Below, piece by piece: positions 1-16,800 of a stretch of DNA of 64,000 nucleotides. The DNA lies in the NCBI GenBank assembly GCA_963693085.1, contig OY856412.1:1408694694-1408758693 (forward strand), read 5' to 3'. Position numbers and translations under genes: made by a program. The first letter of the stretch is position 1, and every line of letters starts with the position of its first letter. The notes beneath the pieces are model-generated. The model saw only the letters and a program-made list of their open reading frames with translations. It made no database searches and was not told the origin of the DNA. This DNA is from Alisma plantago-aquatica (taxonomy: Eukaryota; Streptophyta; Magnoliopsida; Alismatales; Alismataceae).

Positions 1-103
1 TCATCCAGTTAAAATATACTCTACAAAATTTCATATATTTAACTAGTATCCTAAAAATTAGTAATCTGCAAAATAGAATTGCAAATAATAATAATGCATG
101 CAT

Positions 104-544
104 AGTTCCTTCCATACTAAGTCTTTCTTCCCCTTAGGAACTTTATGCCAATATTCTACATTAGGACTACAATGTCTATGAGTAAGAACCCCAAGATATG
201 AAATAAACGAGTTGTGGTTCACTCCAACTGAATTTCATGCATTATCAAAATCCATAGCCACTTTGGGTCCATTGCCCTTTTTTTGTAGTAACTTGTTCAT
301 CGTAGTGATGTCCCTCACTTTTTCAATTTTATTGCTTCTCATCAAGTGCCCCAAGTTCTTCAGGGGGTACATCATCAACCTAAAATTTAACCAAAAAAAA
401 CACACTTACAGGATATAACTTATAAATGGACAGATAGATAGAAATATAGGATATATTTTAAAAACTTACATTGTGAGGCACCACATTCATATCCTCACCC
501 ACACGGTAATCATCATCACGGTCATCATACTCATGCTCAACCAT
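104..544 (-). pseudogene. Transposase_24-type (TNPA-like) gene of CACTA-1, first two exons
   Basis: The second gene of CACTA-1 starts at an ATG at 544. Exon 1 (544-470) encodes a short acidic peptide rich in D, E and H and ends in a GTAAGT donor at 469. Exon 2 starts at 379 after a TTTTAG acceptor and is homologous to the 'GVNHNNFVNYLG' exon of CACTA-2 (20274-19985), which belongs to the Transposase_24 (Ptta/En/Spm) family. Here the exon 2 donor reads AT instead of GT, and an in-frame TGA follows the segment matching 'VVEFDN', so this copy is defective. The rest lies left of the window. Spm TNPA is known to bind subterminal repeats; that this homologue does so is an inference. Confidence 0.65.
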
Positions 545-655
545 TTGAAATTGTCATTAAAAAATCAAACATTTAACATTTAACATAACTAGAAGATAAT
601 AAAACGTTGTAAAAGTTCACATTCAGAAAAATAAAACATATAAAAAAACATGCCT

Positions 656-2294
656 CTAATATTGTGATCTTTTATCAATTAACATTCCTTCGGTGTGATT
701 TCTACGCACATACAAGTCATCATTAGATTCAATATGTGGTGGTGTTGGCAACCCAACTGAGAATGGACTCGAGTCATCATACTTATCATAGTACTCTTCT
801 TCATCTATAGGATCTTCAATGAACTATCTTTTACCATGAAGAACAACCAACCATTTATCATTTGCAGGATCATCGATATAAAATACTTGTTTCACCTGTG
901 ATGCCAATATTAATGGTTCACCCTTCTCGCCAATCTTTTCAAAGTTCACTAATTTGAAACCCAATTCATCCACTATCACTCCTTTGATGTTATCAACCCA
1001 ATTACATTTAAAGAGCAGAACTCTGAAATCTACGTAGTCAAACTCCCATATGTCTTCAATGACACCGTAATATGACATTTTAGCTTCACGTGGACTCTTA
1101 TCCTTTAAACTTGCAAAAAACAATGAAGATGCTTGAAGGGTGACCCCACTGTTTTGGACGACGCTCTTATCATCTTGACGCTTTGTGTAATATGAGAACC
1201 CATTTATGTCAAACCCTTCATAAGACATAAAATTCAATTTTAGTTTAAAGGTGAGGCATTTGATATTTTTAGCAAGATTATTTGGTGTTTGAGATAGTTG
1301 ATGTAAGACTTTATCTTCAAACCACTTAATAAATATCTTGTTATGCTCTCTAGCAAGCCACATTGAATTGACTCGAGGATATTGTTTCTTGATGAAATTG
1401 ATATGTTCCTCGATATAAACACTCACTTCGTCGATGTTGTGTAAAATATACAAGTGAGCTTGTTCCAACTGCTCACAGCTGATTACTTTCATCCGTGATC
1501 CCAAAATTCCTTTGCCAAAATACTCCTCAATATTCTTGTCATTAACAGGAGCGTCATTACCACTCAGAAAGTCATTGCAAAAATCCATAACCTCTCTCAC
1601 CACATAACCCTCCATAATACTCCCTTCAGGCCGATAACGGTTTCAAACATCACCTTTAAAAACACTGATGTATCGTTCAAAGGGATACATCCAATGCAAG
1701 AAAACTGATCCCAACATTTTCACTTCCCTAGTCAAGTGGACAACAAGATGTACCACGATATCAGAGAACGAAGGAGGAAAATACATCTCAAGTTGACATA
1801 GGGTAACAACCACTGCTCTTTGTAACTTATCGAGAGTATCATGATCAATAACTTTGTTACACAGACTGTTGAAAAAGAAACAAAGTCTGGTGATTGAAAC
1901 CTTACATGATTCGATAGTATAGATCGAATAGCCACGGGCAATATTTGTTGCATTAGATTGTGACAATCATGAGATTTAAGACCTATCAACTTCAGATCTT
2001 ACATTGATACCAATCTACAGATGTTGGATGAGTAACCATGTGGCACCTTAACATTTACCAAGCAATAGAAAAAAGCTTTCTTCTCCTTTCTAGACAATGT
2101 GTAACAAGCAGGAGGTAAGTATGTTCTCCGATCACTACTAACTACTTCTATTAATTTTGTCCTTATTCCCATTTCATGTAGGTCCATTCTAGATTTTATC
2201 CCATATTTAGTCTTACCTGGTATATTCAACAGAGTACCAATGATTCTATCACATACATTTTTCTCCACGTACATGACATCGATACAATGCTTGA
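656..2294 (-). pseudogene. TNP2 transposase of CACTA-1, C-terminal half
   Basis: This is the 3' half of a CACTA TNP2-type transposase, the enzyme that recognises the element ends and cuts and joins DNA in the nucleus. The visible order is the 'CDRIIGTLLNIPGKTK' region, the DUF4218 segment (LEMYFPPSFSDI, LHWMYPFERY), the linker with 'YILHNIDEVSVYIEEH', and the DUF4216 domain (FDINGFSYYT through VKQVFYIDDP). The tail after a TAG at 824-826 continues in frame (DEEEYYDKYDD) to a natural-looking stop at 656. Damage: a TGA near 1639 (where CACTA-2 has CGA), the TAG at 824, and a frameshift between about 1967 and 1998. The 5' half of the gene is at 37852-39461, 35.5 kb away across the Athila insertion. 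It is non-functional as it stands. Confidence 0.9.
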
Positions 2295-3230
2295 TGATGG
2301 AGCCCCCACTCGCGTGGAGTTGTGTGCACCACTAAAAATCCTAGAGATATTGAGTCTCTAAGTTTAGCCTTTCGTGTGCTATAATAAGAACTCCACCCAC
2401 GTATGCTAGGATACATGGAAGTCTTATCGTAGTACAGTTAAGGGTAGAATCCACGAGACAACGGTCTTGTTAAGAGTTTAACAAGATGGAAACATAATAA
2501 TTCTACTTATCTACTTAAGAGTTGATGTTTAGATCAAAGAGTTGGTTTGGTGATTAAACGAATGTGCAAAGAAAGTAAATAGCAAGAAAGTAAACTTAAG
2601 GTTGTAAACAATGTTTGAGAAACCACTAGGATGTGACTGAGTTTCACCACCACTACATAAGGATCAAAACATACATTATAATACCATGCCTTGCAAAGAA
2701 AAGAGTCTAATCAGTTAGTATTTTTGTAGACTTAGCTTCCTTCCGGATAACTAACTACGAGAAATGCGGGGGTATTTCAATGCCAACCATTTCCGAACAA
2801 ATGGTCACTTACTTTGCATTACTCCCTCCATAAAATGTGTTCCTCAACCCATCAAAGTTGTACTTTCATACGTTAACTGATTCCATTTTATAGTATGGAA
2901 GTACAACGATGGGGTGAGTTTACTCCACTCCATGAAAGACGTTCCTAGATACTAAAACAGATGTATGGTGACTACATACATCAAGAACTAACATGCAATC
3001 AGTAATCAAATCTAAAAGCACAAACATAGATAATTCACACTAATAGATAAAAGATAACACAAGTTGGTGATCAAGCAACAAGCATTCATTAAACGATTGA
3101 TGATAAACTGAAAATATAGTATTTCTCTATTGTGAACTCATGATTTACAATGCATGAAATGAAAACATGGGTAGCGGGGCTACTCCCCGCACCCTAGTGT
3201 ATGAGACTACTCACTCATGGCAAGAACAAA
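2295..3230 (-). repeat. Athila 3' LTR, U5-side segment
   Basis: This stretch matches 35958-36890 of the other LTR almost base for base, starting 'tgatggagcccccact' and ending at 'caagaacaaa'. In element orientation it is the R/U5 end of the LTR. The match stops abruptly at 3230, where CACTA-3 begins, and resumes at 13051 on the other side of that insertion. Confidence 0.92.
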
Positions 3231-3420
3231 CTCTACAAAAAATTTGGCCTTTGTTGAAGAACATTTGTGAGGAACCATAGATTGTGAATAATGATGTCTA
3301 TATGTGAGGGCTCATCCTTCAAATATGGGACCAAATCCCTCAACCGTGTTTTTAACATCCTTAGAACTTTTATGTGAACACTAATCCCTCACAAATACAT
3401 TACTCACTAATCACCCCGTG
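3231..3420. repeat. CACTA-3 left subterminal region
   Basis: The region holds 'tgtgagg' and 'ccctcacaaat' motifs in both orientations close to the left terminus (near 3270, 3306 and 3389). The same motif family recurs at the right end. In CACTA elements such repeats are normally transposase-binding sites. Confidence 0.55.
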
Positions 3421-5261
3421 AAAAATACCATGCCAAATGTTTCCCTCCATCTCATATCCCTTCCCTCCATTCTAAAATACAACATTTGGAAATCAAAATT
3501 AAAAAGGAAAAGAAAAACCCTCCCCACTCGTTCCTCTGCGCAAGAATTGTTTCGTCACTCCGTGCTTCCTCCTCTCATGTCGTGCACGTCTGGCCGGTCC
3601 TCCCCTCTCTGCACCGGTCCCTTTTCACTCGACGAGCACCTCGCTTCTTGCCCTTTTCCGTTTTCCTCTGGTATGTGCATCTTGTCCTCTTCCCTTTTAT
3701 CCTCTCGGCCAGCGGCAAAGTGCCCCCTTTTCATATTCCGCCCCAAATCATTCGCTCCGAGGAGGTTCTTCTTCCTACTATCCTACCCCAAATTCGTCTG
3801 ACCTTTCCTCCTCTTCACCTTGAATTGGTCGGATCCATTGTTTGCCATGCCTCTGCCTCTTTAACTCCGATTATGGCTCCTCTTCCTTCTATACATCTCC
3901 TGCCAACGTGAGGTCTTCCGTAATGCCAGCACTGCCGTCATCAGTTCGAAAATAGAATGTGGATCGACGGACATGGGTTCCGGCTAATTGCTAGTATCCG
4001 GTGGAACTTCTACATCTTGTGGTAAGTAATTAGTGTCTTAGATGAAATCCCTCCCTCTCTTCTCCTCCTCCTACCCCTCACCCCTTCTCATTCTCCTCCT
4101 GTTCTGGGATGCTGATTATCAACATCATTTTCTATGACCACTGTGTCTCTGTTTTGCATATGATGCAGTAGAAGTTGGCCCTCAATGCCATCTCATTTTT
4201 CTGGTCAGTGCAACCCCACATCAATGCAAAGTTCTCTGAGGTCGATACTTATGGAACCTGGGGAGAGCTATTGGATTCTATGTTAAGGTTGTGACTTCGT
4301 GGCACTCTGCATTGCATAGGTGATGACCACTTCTTTTAGAGATCCGAGTTGTATACAAAACTAGTTTCCTGGCTGCTCCTTGTGTAATAATCCAATCTGT
4401 ACTATCTCATTTTTTTCTTCTAGTTGGTGCTAGGTATTAAGATAAATTATGTTAGTCTGGTATGCAACATTGTTTACAATAAGGAGCAATGACACGATGG
4501 GTTAATTTGCATGAATTCCCTCTAAATTTAGTTGGAGCATTGTCGTGATCTCTCTTAGACACCTTCATTCACTAGTGACTCTGCTCTTTGTTTATCAACT
4601 TCATTTCTGGCTGACTCCAGTAAAAATTAGATGTCTCTTCATCCCCAAGAGTTTGCTATTGTTCACTAGTACATATTACCTTCTAATAAATACACCTTAT
4701 TTTCAATATAGAGCAGGTTGCGGTTATCTTAGTTAGACAGAGATCAGCAGCAGTGTCACAACCATGTTGTGAGGAGTTAAAATTCTAGCATCAGTTGGGT
4801 CTAGTATGGAATATCTTCTACCATCACCTTGTAAAATATACCCATAATTTCGTTATAAACATTCTTTTTGGAATATAGAGAGAAGCCCAATACTCATCTT
4901 ATTTACCATTGATTTATCTCCTTTCTTAAATGTACTTGTCATCTACGTTTCAATACAGCCAAAACACTATCCTCCCATAAACAAACAAACTAATCTGAAT
5001 GTATCAATAGGTAGTCCAAATACAATTCAATTTTTGAATAAATAAATGACTTCATTCCATTGTACCAAAAGAATTTTCTTTAATATATATTTGAATTGAA
5101 TATTTTTAACAAAATAAGATAAAAATTTTCACATCACATTCGTGAAAGTCTTAGGTTGATCATGCATACTGATGCCACTATGGTGATAAATAAATATAGA
5201 TGAAACACATTTCAACATTCTAAAAATCATCATCTTAAAAATTGAGATGATATATACCTCT
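3421..5261. other. CACTA-3 interior with one exon-like stretch, unassigned
   Basis: No gene is recognised here. The part from 3500 to 3910 is C/T-rich and gives long overlapping open frames without family resemblance, so I do not call it coding. Between about 4172 and 4290 a short plus-strand open stretch (reading LALNAISFFWSVQPH onwards) follows a pyrimidine-rich run with AG dinucleotides at 4167-4171 and could be an exon captured from a host gene. I could not identify it. The rest is AT-rich noncoding DNA. Confidence 0.25.
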
Positions 5262-5292
5262 GTGTGTGTGTGTGTGTATTGCACACACACAA
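5262..5292. repeat. GT/AC microsatellite
   Basis: A short run of alternating GT (about 5262-5277) is followed closely by ACACAC (about 5282-5291) and then by further TA/CA-rich sequence to about 5365. It is a simple-sequence repeat inside CACTA-3. Confidence 0.8.
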
Positions 5293-5854
5293 GGAAATAT
5301 GCACATTTATATTTCATACATATATATGTTATACACATATACACACATATACATACGTGTATATAATTTGTATAAGAACTTTTATATGCACTTAAACAAA
5401 GAGAATTAAACATGATAATTTGAAACTTGTTTTATAGTTGGTACCTTGCATTTTCATCTACTTGTTCCAATGGAGCTCCCAATTAAATGTATTGTTGTCA
5501 TTGCTAGATTGGTAGAGTTTGTATAGGTATTGGACACCAGCAATTGATTATCTCATTTTCTAGTATCCTAAAATGTAGATGCTATAACTTTTTGATGATT
5601 CATCATTTTTCTTCATATATAATTACCCATCATACATTATTTAACATTGTTTCTTGTGATCTACAATAAATCATGATACATCCTTCTTTAGTAGATGATA
5701 CATCCTTGTGAAATCTAAATTTTTCTCATTGTCCCTTGCAATTTCGATCACCAATATGTGTCTTCTTCATAAATGAAACCAATTTCTATATCAAGAAAAT
5801 ACAGAGTTATCAACATCAGTGTTTTGAGATGCGGTATGCGATATGCGTTCGGTC

Positions 5855-7110
5855 AGGGTACCGCATAGACTAGGCTCCTGTATTCAGTAGGGTCTACAGC
5901 TTCACCTTTGCCTTCCTTTTTTAACTTGAGTTTTGAATCCATGGGAAGTTTGTTCGGATTGCAATCTCCCAATCCTGCATGTTCAAGTATTTTTCTGGCA
6001 TAGACTGATTGCTTTAGAGATATGTAATCTTCCTTCTGTTCCACTTTGATTCTGAGATAGTTTGAAAGGGATCCCAAGTCATTCATCTCGAACTCCAACT
6101 TCATTTGATCTTTGAATGTGTTTATTTCATCACTACTTGCCCCACTGACGATCACATCATCAACATAGATCCAGACAAGAAGTGTCCCCTCTCCAGAGCT
6201 TCAAGTGTATACAACATGCTCCTGTGCACACTTGTTGAACCCAAGCTTCTTCATGATCTTATCTAACTTGATATTCCAGGCCCTAGGTGCTTGACGTAAT
6301 CCATACAAGGCCTTCTTGAGTTTAAGAACCTTGTGCTCCTATGTCACAACCTTAAACCCCTTAGGTTGAGAGATATAGAATTCTTCTTCCAGATCACCAT
6401 TAAGGAAAGTTTTTTTGACATCAAGGTGATGTACCTTCCACCAGTGGTGTGCTAAAAGAGAAAGTATCAGTCGCACATTTTGCATCCTTGCTACTGGAGC
6501 AAAAACTTCATTGAAATCTACTCCGTGTTGTTGCATGTATCCTTTCACCACGAGTCTCGCTTTGTGTTTGATGATATTCCCTTCAGAGTCCCTCTTCCAT
6601 TTATATACCCACTTGACTTCAATGGCTTTATGACCAGATGGCAAATTTGATAGCACCCAGGTGTCATTCCTTTCTATTGCTTCTAGCTCTCGAATCATGG
6701 CCTCCTGCCATGCTGGTTCTTTTACAGCCTCTGAGTAACTGAGTGGCTCTTCTGCTCCCATCAGTAGAAACTCCCCCGTAGGTTCCTTAGTGTCTATGTA
6801 GATATCTTCAATAGATCATAACTTAGCTGGCCTGGTTTCACTTGATGAAGAACCTGAATCATTTAGTGTATGAATGGATTGTCCTGTTGACGATGAGGTT
6901 GTTGCTTTAGGTGTCAATCTTCATTGTGATAGAGGTGTGGAGCCTCCCAGCGACTGAGCTGGCATGGTAGTACTGGATGATTGTCCTTCATCACCAGCGT
7001 TCAATCGTGCTCCTCTTTCAAGATCATTGTGTCCTTCCTTAATGAAAGTGACCTCAGATCGTGGATTGCCCATCAGAGGTACACTTTTCTCATCAATTAT
7101 AATTCAAATT
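5855..7110 (-). pseudogene. Ty1/copia reverse transcriptase fragment
   Basis: This is a truncated pol segment of a Ty1/copia element on the minus strand. From N to C it shows the RT entry (AWQEAMIRELEAI, WVYKWKRDSEGNI, KARLVVKGYMQQHGVDF, VFAPVARM), the 'HHLDVKKTFLNGDLEEEFYISQP' block, and after a stop near 6339 the 'LKKALYGLRQAPRAWN' block, the catalytic 'YVDD' (near 6150-6165) and the following 'MNDLGSLSNYL' and 'EYRSLVYAV' motifs. It ends near 5855 with no RNase H and no LTR. The upstream part (6762-7110) reads as the integrase-RT linker. Stops are present at 6339 and around 6195. It is a dead fragment inside CACTA-3, either an earlier insertion or captured DNA. Confidence 0.85.
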
Positions 7111-12614
<5,504 letters not shown>

Positions 12615-13050
12615 ATAGTAGTCCCTCATAAATATATTGATGAAGGTCCAGATTGACCATCAAAATTGCATTGATGACGACCACATAGCCCCTCAAAAAT
12701 AATATTAATGAAGGCATTATCCCTTCAAAAATATATTCTCCAGGACCATCAAGTCCCTCAAAAATGTATTTATGAGAACTAAACATGCCCTCAATAATGT
12801 TATTATGAAGGATAAATAGTCCCTCAAAAATGTATTTATGAAGGCTAAATAGTCCCTCAATATAACATTCTTGAGGGTCAGTTGGTCTGTGACAATTGTA
12901 TTCGTGAGGGCCATTGGTATTTGTCACATGAGTTCTCTTCACGGACCATTTGTGAGGGCCAGACTCACAACCGTCCCTATTTGTGAGGGCCTGTAGAGAG
13001 GGGTTTGTGACAGGACTCACTCATGAATAATGGCACAATTTTTACTAGTG
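12615..13050. repeat. CACTA-3 right subterminal repeat array
   Basis: Degenerate units of roughly 30-60 bp built on 'agtccctcaaaaatgtattta' and 'ccctcacaaat' run up to the right terminus at 13050. Examples start near 12621, 12690, 12754, 12787, 12820 and 12853, changing to 'tgtgagggcc' forms from about 12950. The same phrase at the left end supports one element. A minus-strand frame here encodes repeats such as IFEGL only because of the array. Confidence 0.7.
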
Positions 13051-14028
13051 AAAAAGGAGGCGGGAAGAGAGAGAGAAAGCATCATCTCCGCGTAGGAGGG
13101 AGGAAGGTCGACCCCTTGGAGAAGAGAGAAACTATCTTCATGCCACGTGGTTGTCTTGATGAAGAATCCTTCACTTCCCACCTTCTTATGTTGATGAGAG
13201 AGAAAGTAGCTTGAGGATGGAGTGTGGATCTTGGACCGGCAGCCTTGGGGCAAAGAATGAAGGGTGAACAGCTCTGGAGTGATTGGGGCAACCTTTGGGC
13301 GTCCAAATAGTTGATGCCAAATGAGAACTTCGGTTCTATTTATAGGATTCCAAGGAGTCCTAAACGATCATGGGACCATTTGGGTCTTTAACGGTTTGGG
13401 GACCGTTTGGCTTTATGCGGTCTCAGGATCGTTTGAGTACATGCGGTCTTGGGACCGTTTAGCTTCAAATGTTCTTGGGACCGTTTGGACTTCATTCGGT
13501 CTCTAGACCATTTGCCTTTATTCGGTCTTGGGACCATTTGAGTTCATACAGTTTTGGGACCGTTTGGACTTCATTCGGTCTCCAGACTGTTTGCCTTTAT
13601 TTGGTCTTGGGACCGTTTGAGTTCATTCGGTCTTGGGACCGTTTGGACGTCATTCGGTCTCCAGACCGTTTGCCTTTATTCGGTCTTGGGACCATTTGAG
13701 TTCATTCGGTCTTGGGACCGTTTGGACTTCATTTTGTCTCCAGACCATTTTCCTTTATTCAGTCATGTGACCGTTTGAGTTCTTTCGGTCTTGGGACCAT
13801 TTGAGTTCTTTTGGTCTTGGGACCGTTTGGACTTCATTTGGTGTCCAGACCGTTTGGGGCTTTTGAAATTTTTTTGGATTTTTCTGTAAGAAGAAATAGA
13901 TAAATGTTAGTTTAATGGTGAATTCGTAATAATGCAAAAAGTTAAGGATTATATCTAATTTATCTAAGAAAGTGTATGGAAAATTAAGAAAAACTAGTAA
14001 TATAACATCACAAAATGGGAGGTTATCA
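13051..14028 (-). repeat. Athila 3' LTR, U3-side segment
   Basis: This resumes the LTR after CACTA-3 and matches 36891-37846. In element orientation it begins TGATAACCTCCC at 14028. It contains the U3 motif array (13355-13860) and a TATA box, CCTATAAATA, read from 13346 to 13337. Beyond 14028 lies the purine tract. Confidence 0.92.
13355..13860 (-). promoter_or_regulatory. U3 motif array upstream of the Athila TATA box
   Basis: About 26-bp units with the plus-strand form 'cggtcttgggaccgtttg' plus a variable tail are repeated roughly twenty times. Each unit contains a small inverted repeat (GGTC-TTGG-GACC or GGTCT-CC-AGACC) and the core CCGTT, which is AACGG in transcription orientation. The array ends about 10 bp upstream of the TATA box at 13337-13346, an enhancer-like position. 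The same array occurs in the other LTR and, in related form, in the internal region at 28915-29175 and 29632-29790. Confidence 0.7.
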
Positions 14029-15259
14029 CCCCCCTAACTTAGAGTCTAGCTTGTCGTCAAGCTGGATAGAGCTAAGGCACATAGTGGCGAGGTGATTTTA
14101 TTTAGTGAAGGTTTCTATACTCTTGCTTCAATTCTAAACCAGAGATCTCCTAGAACATTATCGGGGCTTCTGCTTGCACTAACTCTTTTGGGTATCGAGA
14201 GTTGCGTGGATCTCAGGTTTCTTCCGTATCGCGTAACTAGCACTGGGACCACCTTTTCCTCAATCACATTCCATGCATGTCTTCGACTCTAAGCAGTTTT
14301 ATACTTCTTTGAAATTCCTACCGAAAGCTAAGATAGGTATGAGGGTTGGCTAAAGGCTTTTGTGTAACTCCCCCTTTAAGTGGGGAAGGGTTTATCTAAA
14401 CTTTTAGGATCTCACTACCGGGCGCGACACATCTGCCTTTATGAGGGCAGCTAAATGTACTGGCCGGGCGAGTCCTTTATCAGCTTTTTCATATACTTGG
14501 AGACCTTAGGATCTCACTACCGGGAGCGACACATCTTCCTTTGTGAGGGTAGCTGAATGTACCGGTCGGGCAAGACCTTTATTGGCTCTTTGTATAAGTC
14601 CTTATGCGTGGCACAACTCTCATGTTTTTATTCAACACTCAGGCTTTTATTCATATGCTAACAGGCTTAGGAATTAGGTATTCAAGATTTTATTTGGGAT
14701 GTCAAGCCTCTTTTTGAAAAGAAGAAAACTATTTCCTAGAGTTTCCTGACATGCACTTATTTCGATCTCGTACTTGGTGGTCCACTTGCAAGGTTCCTTG
14801 ATTTGGATTTCACCTGGTTCCCTCTCATCTGTAAGAGTGTTTAGCTTGTTTTGGCCGCGATGTTGACCTATGGAGAGTCTGATGTAGAATTGAAGCAAAA
14901 GCATAAAACTCGAGTATGAAAGTGATTTATTATTTTGCCATTACGTGTCTAAAAGCTACTTATGTAAGTGAGGACTACTTTGTTTCTAGCTTGGCTAAGG
15001 GTGTCCTTTTTTCCAAAAAGGATGTTGTCATATGTACAAAGGCTTATTTATCTAGGAAATTATCAAAAGAGTCTATGTGTTAAAGAAAATTGTATGAACG
15101 AAACAAAGAACAATGGAGGAGTAGAGAAAGGAGGGTTTTGAAAATGATACCTCACCCTTGCCCAGTGTACCCCCCTAACTTATCATCCATTTTATCCTCA
15201 GAGTGTCAAGGTGATAGGTTGAGAAGTACATGGGCAAGGGTTTCACGGTTCTGTTAATC
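14029..15259 (-). other. Athila polypurine tract and 3' untranslated region
   Basis: The polypurine tract is at 14029-14041 (minus strand TTAGGGGGG directly abutting the LTR start), where plus-strand DNA synthesis would be primed. The remaining 1.2 kb lacks open frames and sits between ORF3 and the LTR. It contains a duplicated segment described separately. Confidence 0.75.
14403..14590. repeat. Tandem duplication of about 100 bp in the Athila 3' UTR
   Basis: The phrase 'ttaggatctcactaccggg' with its following 'gcgacacatctgcctt...gggcagctaaatgtac...ggcgag' occurs at about 14404-14480 and again, diverged, at about 14508-14585. The copies differ by several substitutions, so the duplication is not recent. 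Confidence 0.75.
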
Positions 15260-16334
15260 CCTGGTTTGCTTCATGATATCATAGGAGATTGGCAACAAAC
15301 TTTCCTCATAAAGTGTGGTAATCCACGTCCTTCATGTCCTCCACTTGTTTTCCAAGAACAGTGATGGTATACATCCAGTAGAGGACGTGGAACCCATAGT
15401 CGTTCAATTCTCTGATCTGCTGGGGACATCTGTGGCTGAAGGTTGGTGATGGAAATGTTCTGTGTCGTACACCTTTGTGTGTTTTCCCAGGAGAACGTGT
15501 AGTCATTCAGCACAGTCCTTTGCCACTTCCTCCGTGGGCGTCTTTGCTGTAACAACATACTATTTTTGGTTTGGATTAAACTGGCTGTCGGAACTATTGT
15601 AGATGATTGTTGTTCCTTCATGTAGGTTTGTTTCCAATAGCATCCAGTTGTCAGGGTGTAGAAAAGGAAGCATGATGAACGTCAGAGTTGTATGTTGAAG
15701 ATATGACATTAGTGCCTCCATGGTTCCGAAGTTCTTGGATATGAGTAGATCATCCTTCATGTATGCTGATGCCATATAAACAGTAGGTAGGTTCCGTGCT
15801 AGAAGAGACTGGTACGTGGTCATCACACTCACGGATAAGATGAGACATGATGAGTCAGAGTTCGTTGTCGGAGAGGCTCTTGCATGCATTAAGGTCGAAA
15901 TTTGGAAACATTGGTTTTATGGTAGATAGGGGCACCATTGGTTAGAAAGCTCTGTTGATGGTGACCCCTATTATCAAGTCGATGTCCCCCTTGTCCTCCG
16001 CCATATCGAAAGCATAAGGGTCCCACTGGCATTGTTCTGGGACCTTGGCGGTTTGTTGTTGCTTTTTCTCCAACTCCTTTGGAATTGTCCTGTATGGATG
16101 CTTTTGCAGATGTTAGATAGCAGAGAAGAGATACCTTGGTATATCATCTTGTTCCATTGTCGGATCCTTAAAGAATCGTATGTCATAGATGAGTTCTATG
16201 GCATAATGACCCCGTAAAGAGTGCATATCCTTTGCTGCTAACACGGTAAAGGGGATTTGTCGATTTAGTGCTTCTGTGTGTCTTATTGTACAGAAAGAAA
16301 AATCCCCTGAACCTTCAATTGTTTGGACTGTTGG
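15260..16334 (-). pseudogene. Athila ORF3, C-terminal part (end of C48-like domain and tail)
   Basis: This continues ORF3 on the far side of CACTA-2. Removing CACTA-2 and one TGG restores a continuous frame. The residues after the junction read QTIEGSGDFSFCTIRHTEAL and then DMHSLRGHYAIELI. These line up with the end of Ulp1/C48 cysteine proteases, where a Q and a (D)CG motif precede a helix and a final 'M..lR..ia..li' helix. The catalytic cysteine position appears as S in 'GSGDF', so activity looks lost. Downstream the frame is broken by many stops to about 15260. This is a degenerate protease-like domain, not an envelope. Confidence 0.6.
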
Positions 16335-16800
16335 CACTACTACAGAAATGCCTTTTAGCGTCAGTTGTTTAACCCCCTTTGGCGTCGGTTTCTGAGCGAT
16401 GCCTATGTGGGCGCCGCTAAAGGTCGAACACTTCGGCGTCGGTTTTTTAACCGCCACCTATTTAGCGTACAAGCGTCGGTTGTTTAGTTGATCACCAACG
16501 CCAAAAGGGTTCGCGCCATAGAAATCAGCATCATCTAGGACACATTCTGCGTCGGTGTTTAATTGGTAACCAACGCAGAAAGTGTCCTAGATGATGCCGT
16601 TTTCTGTGGCGCGAACCCTTTTGGCGTCAGTGATCAACTAAACAACTGACGCTATATGGCATTTCCAGCACGGCCGTTTCCAGCACGAGTGTGGCCACAT
16701 GAGGCGTCGGTTTTTTTCAAAAAACCGACGTTGTAGGTCTTTGCTGACGGTTTTCTGTAAATAACCGACGCCTATATCTTTTTTTTTCATATCAGTTTGC
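16335..16800. repeat. CACTA-2 left terminal and subterminal repeats
   Basis: After the terminal inverted repeat come repeated 'gcgtcggtt' and 'aaccgacgc' phrases (for example near 16383, 16436, 16473, 16552 and 16703, with the complementary form near 16724 and 16761). They are the expected binding sites for the TNPA-like protein. They are interrupted by the long hairpin at 16472-16653. Confidence 0.85.
16472..16653. repeat. 182-bp imperfect hairpin in CACTA-2
   Basis: Two 85-nt arms (16472-16556 and 16569-16653) are inverted copies of each other with roughly eight mismatches by eye and a 12-nt loop. The outer ends carry the subterminal motif agcgtcggtt / aactgacgct, and the middle holds unrelated sequence (gccaaaagggttcgcgcca). 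It could be a nested foldback element or a hairpin formed by inverted duplication of one subterminal segment. If transcribed, it would fold into a long near-perfect stem. Confidence 0.9.

Larger units (their letters stand above)
1..2294 (-). mobile_element. CACTA-1 transposon, left arm
   Basis: This is the left part of a CACTA (En/Spm) DNA transposon that begins outside the window. It holds the 3' half of a TNP2-type transposase and the first exons of a second, Transposase_24-type gene, both on the minus strand. The same family is present more completely at 16335-25102, and the two can be compared almost line by line. At 2290-2294 the transposase reading frame is cut by an Athila-like retrotransposon; the other half resumes at 37852 after the repeated CTTGA. 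Read across the insertion, 'gatacaatg-CTTGA-ctgccaaag' matches the uninterrupted sequence of CACTA-2 near 21713-21735 apart from point changes. That is direct evidence that the retroelement landed inside CACTA-1. Confidence 0.9.

Noticed and set aside
13321..13778. Several overlapping plus-strand ORFs (repeating SVSRPFAFIRSWD-type peptides), also at 37162-37717
   Set aside because: They are produced by the tandem motif array in the Athila LTR U3; the unit length and lack of stops in the repeat open several frames at once. No protein resemblance.
13355..13860. CRISPR-like spaced repeats
   Set aside because: Units are degenerate, nearly contiguous and inside a plant LTR; there are no unique spacers of constant length.
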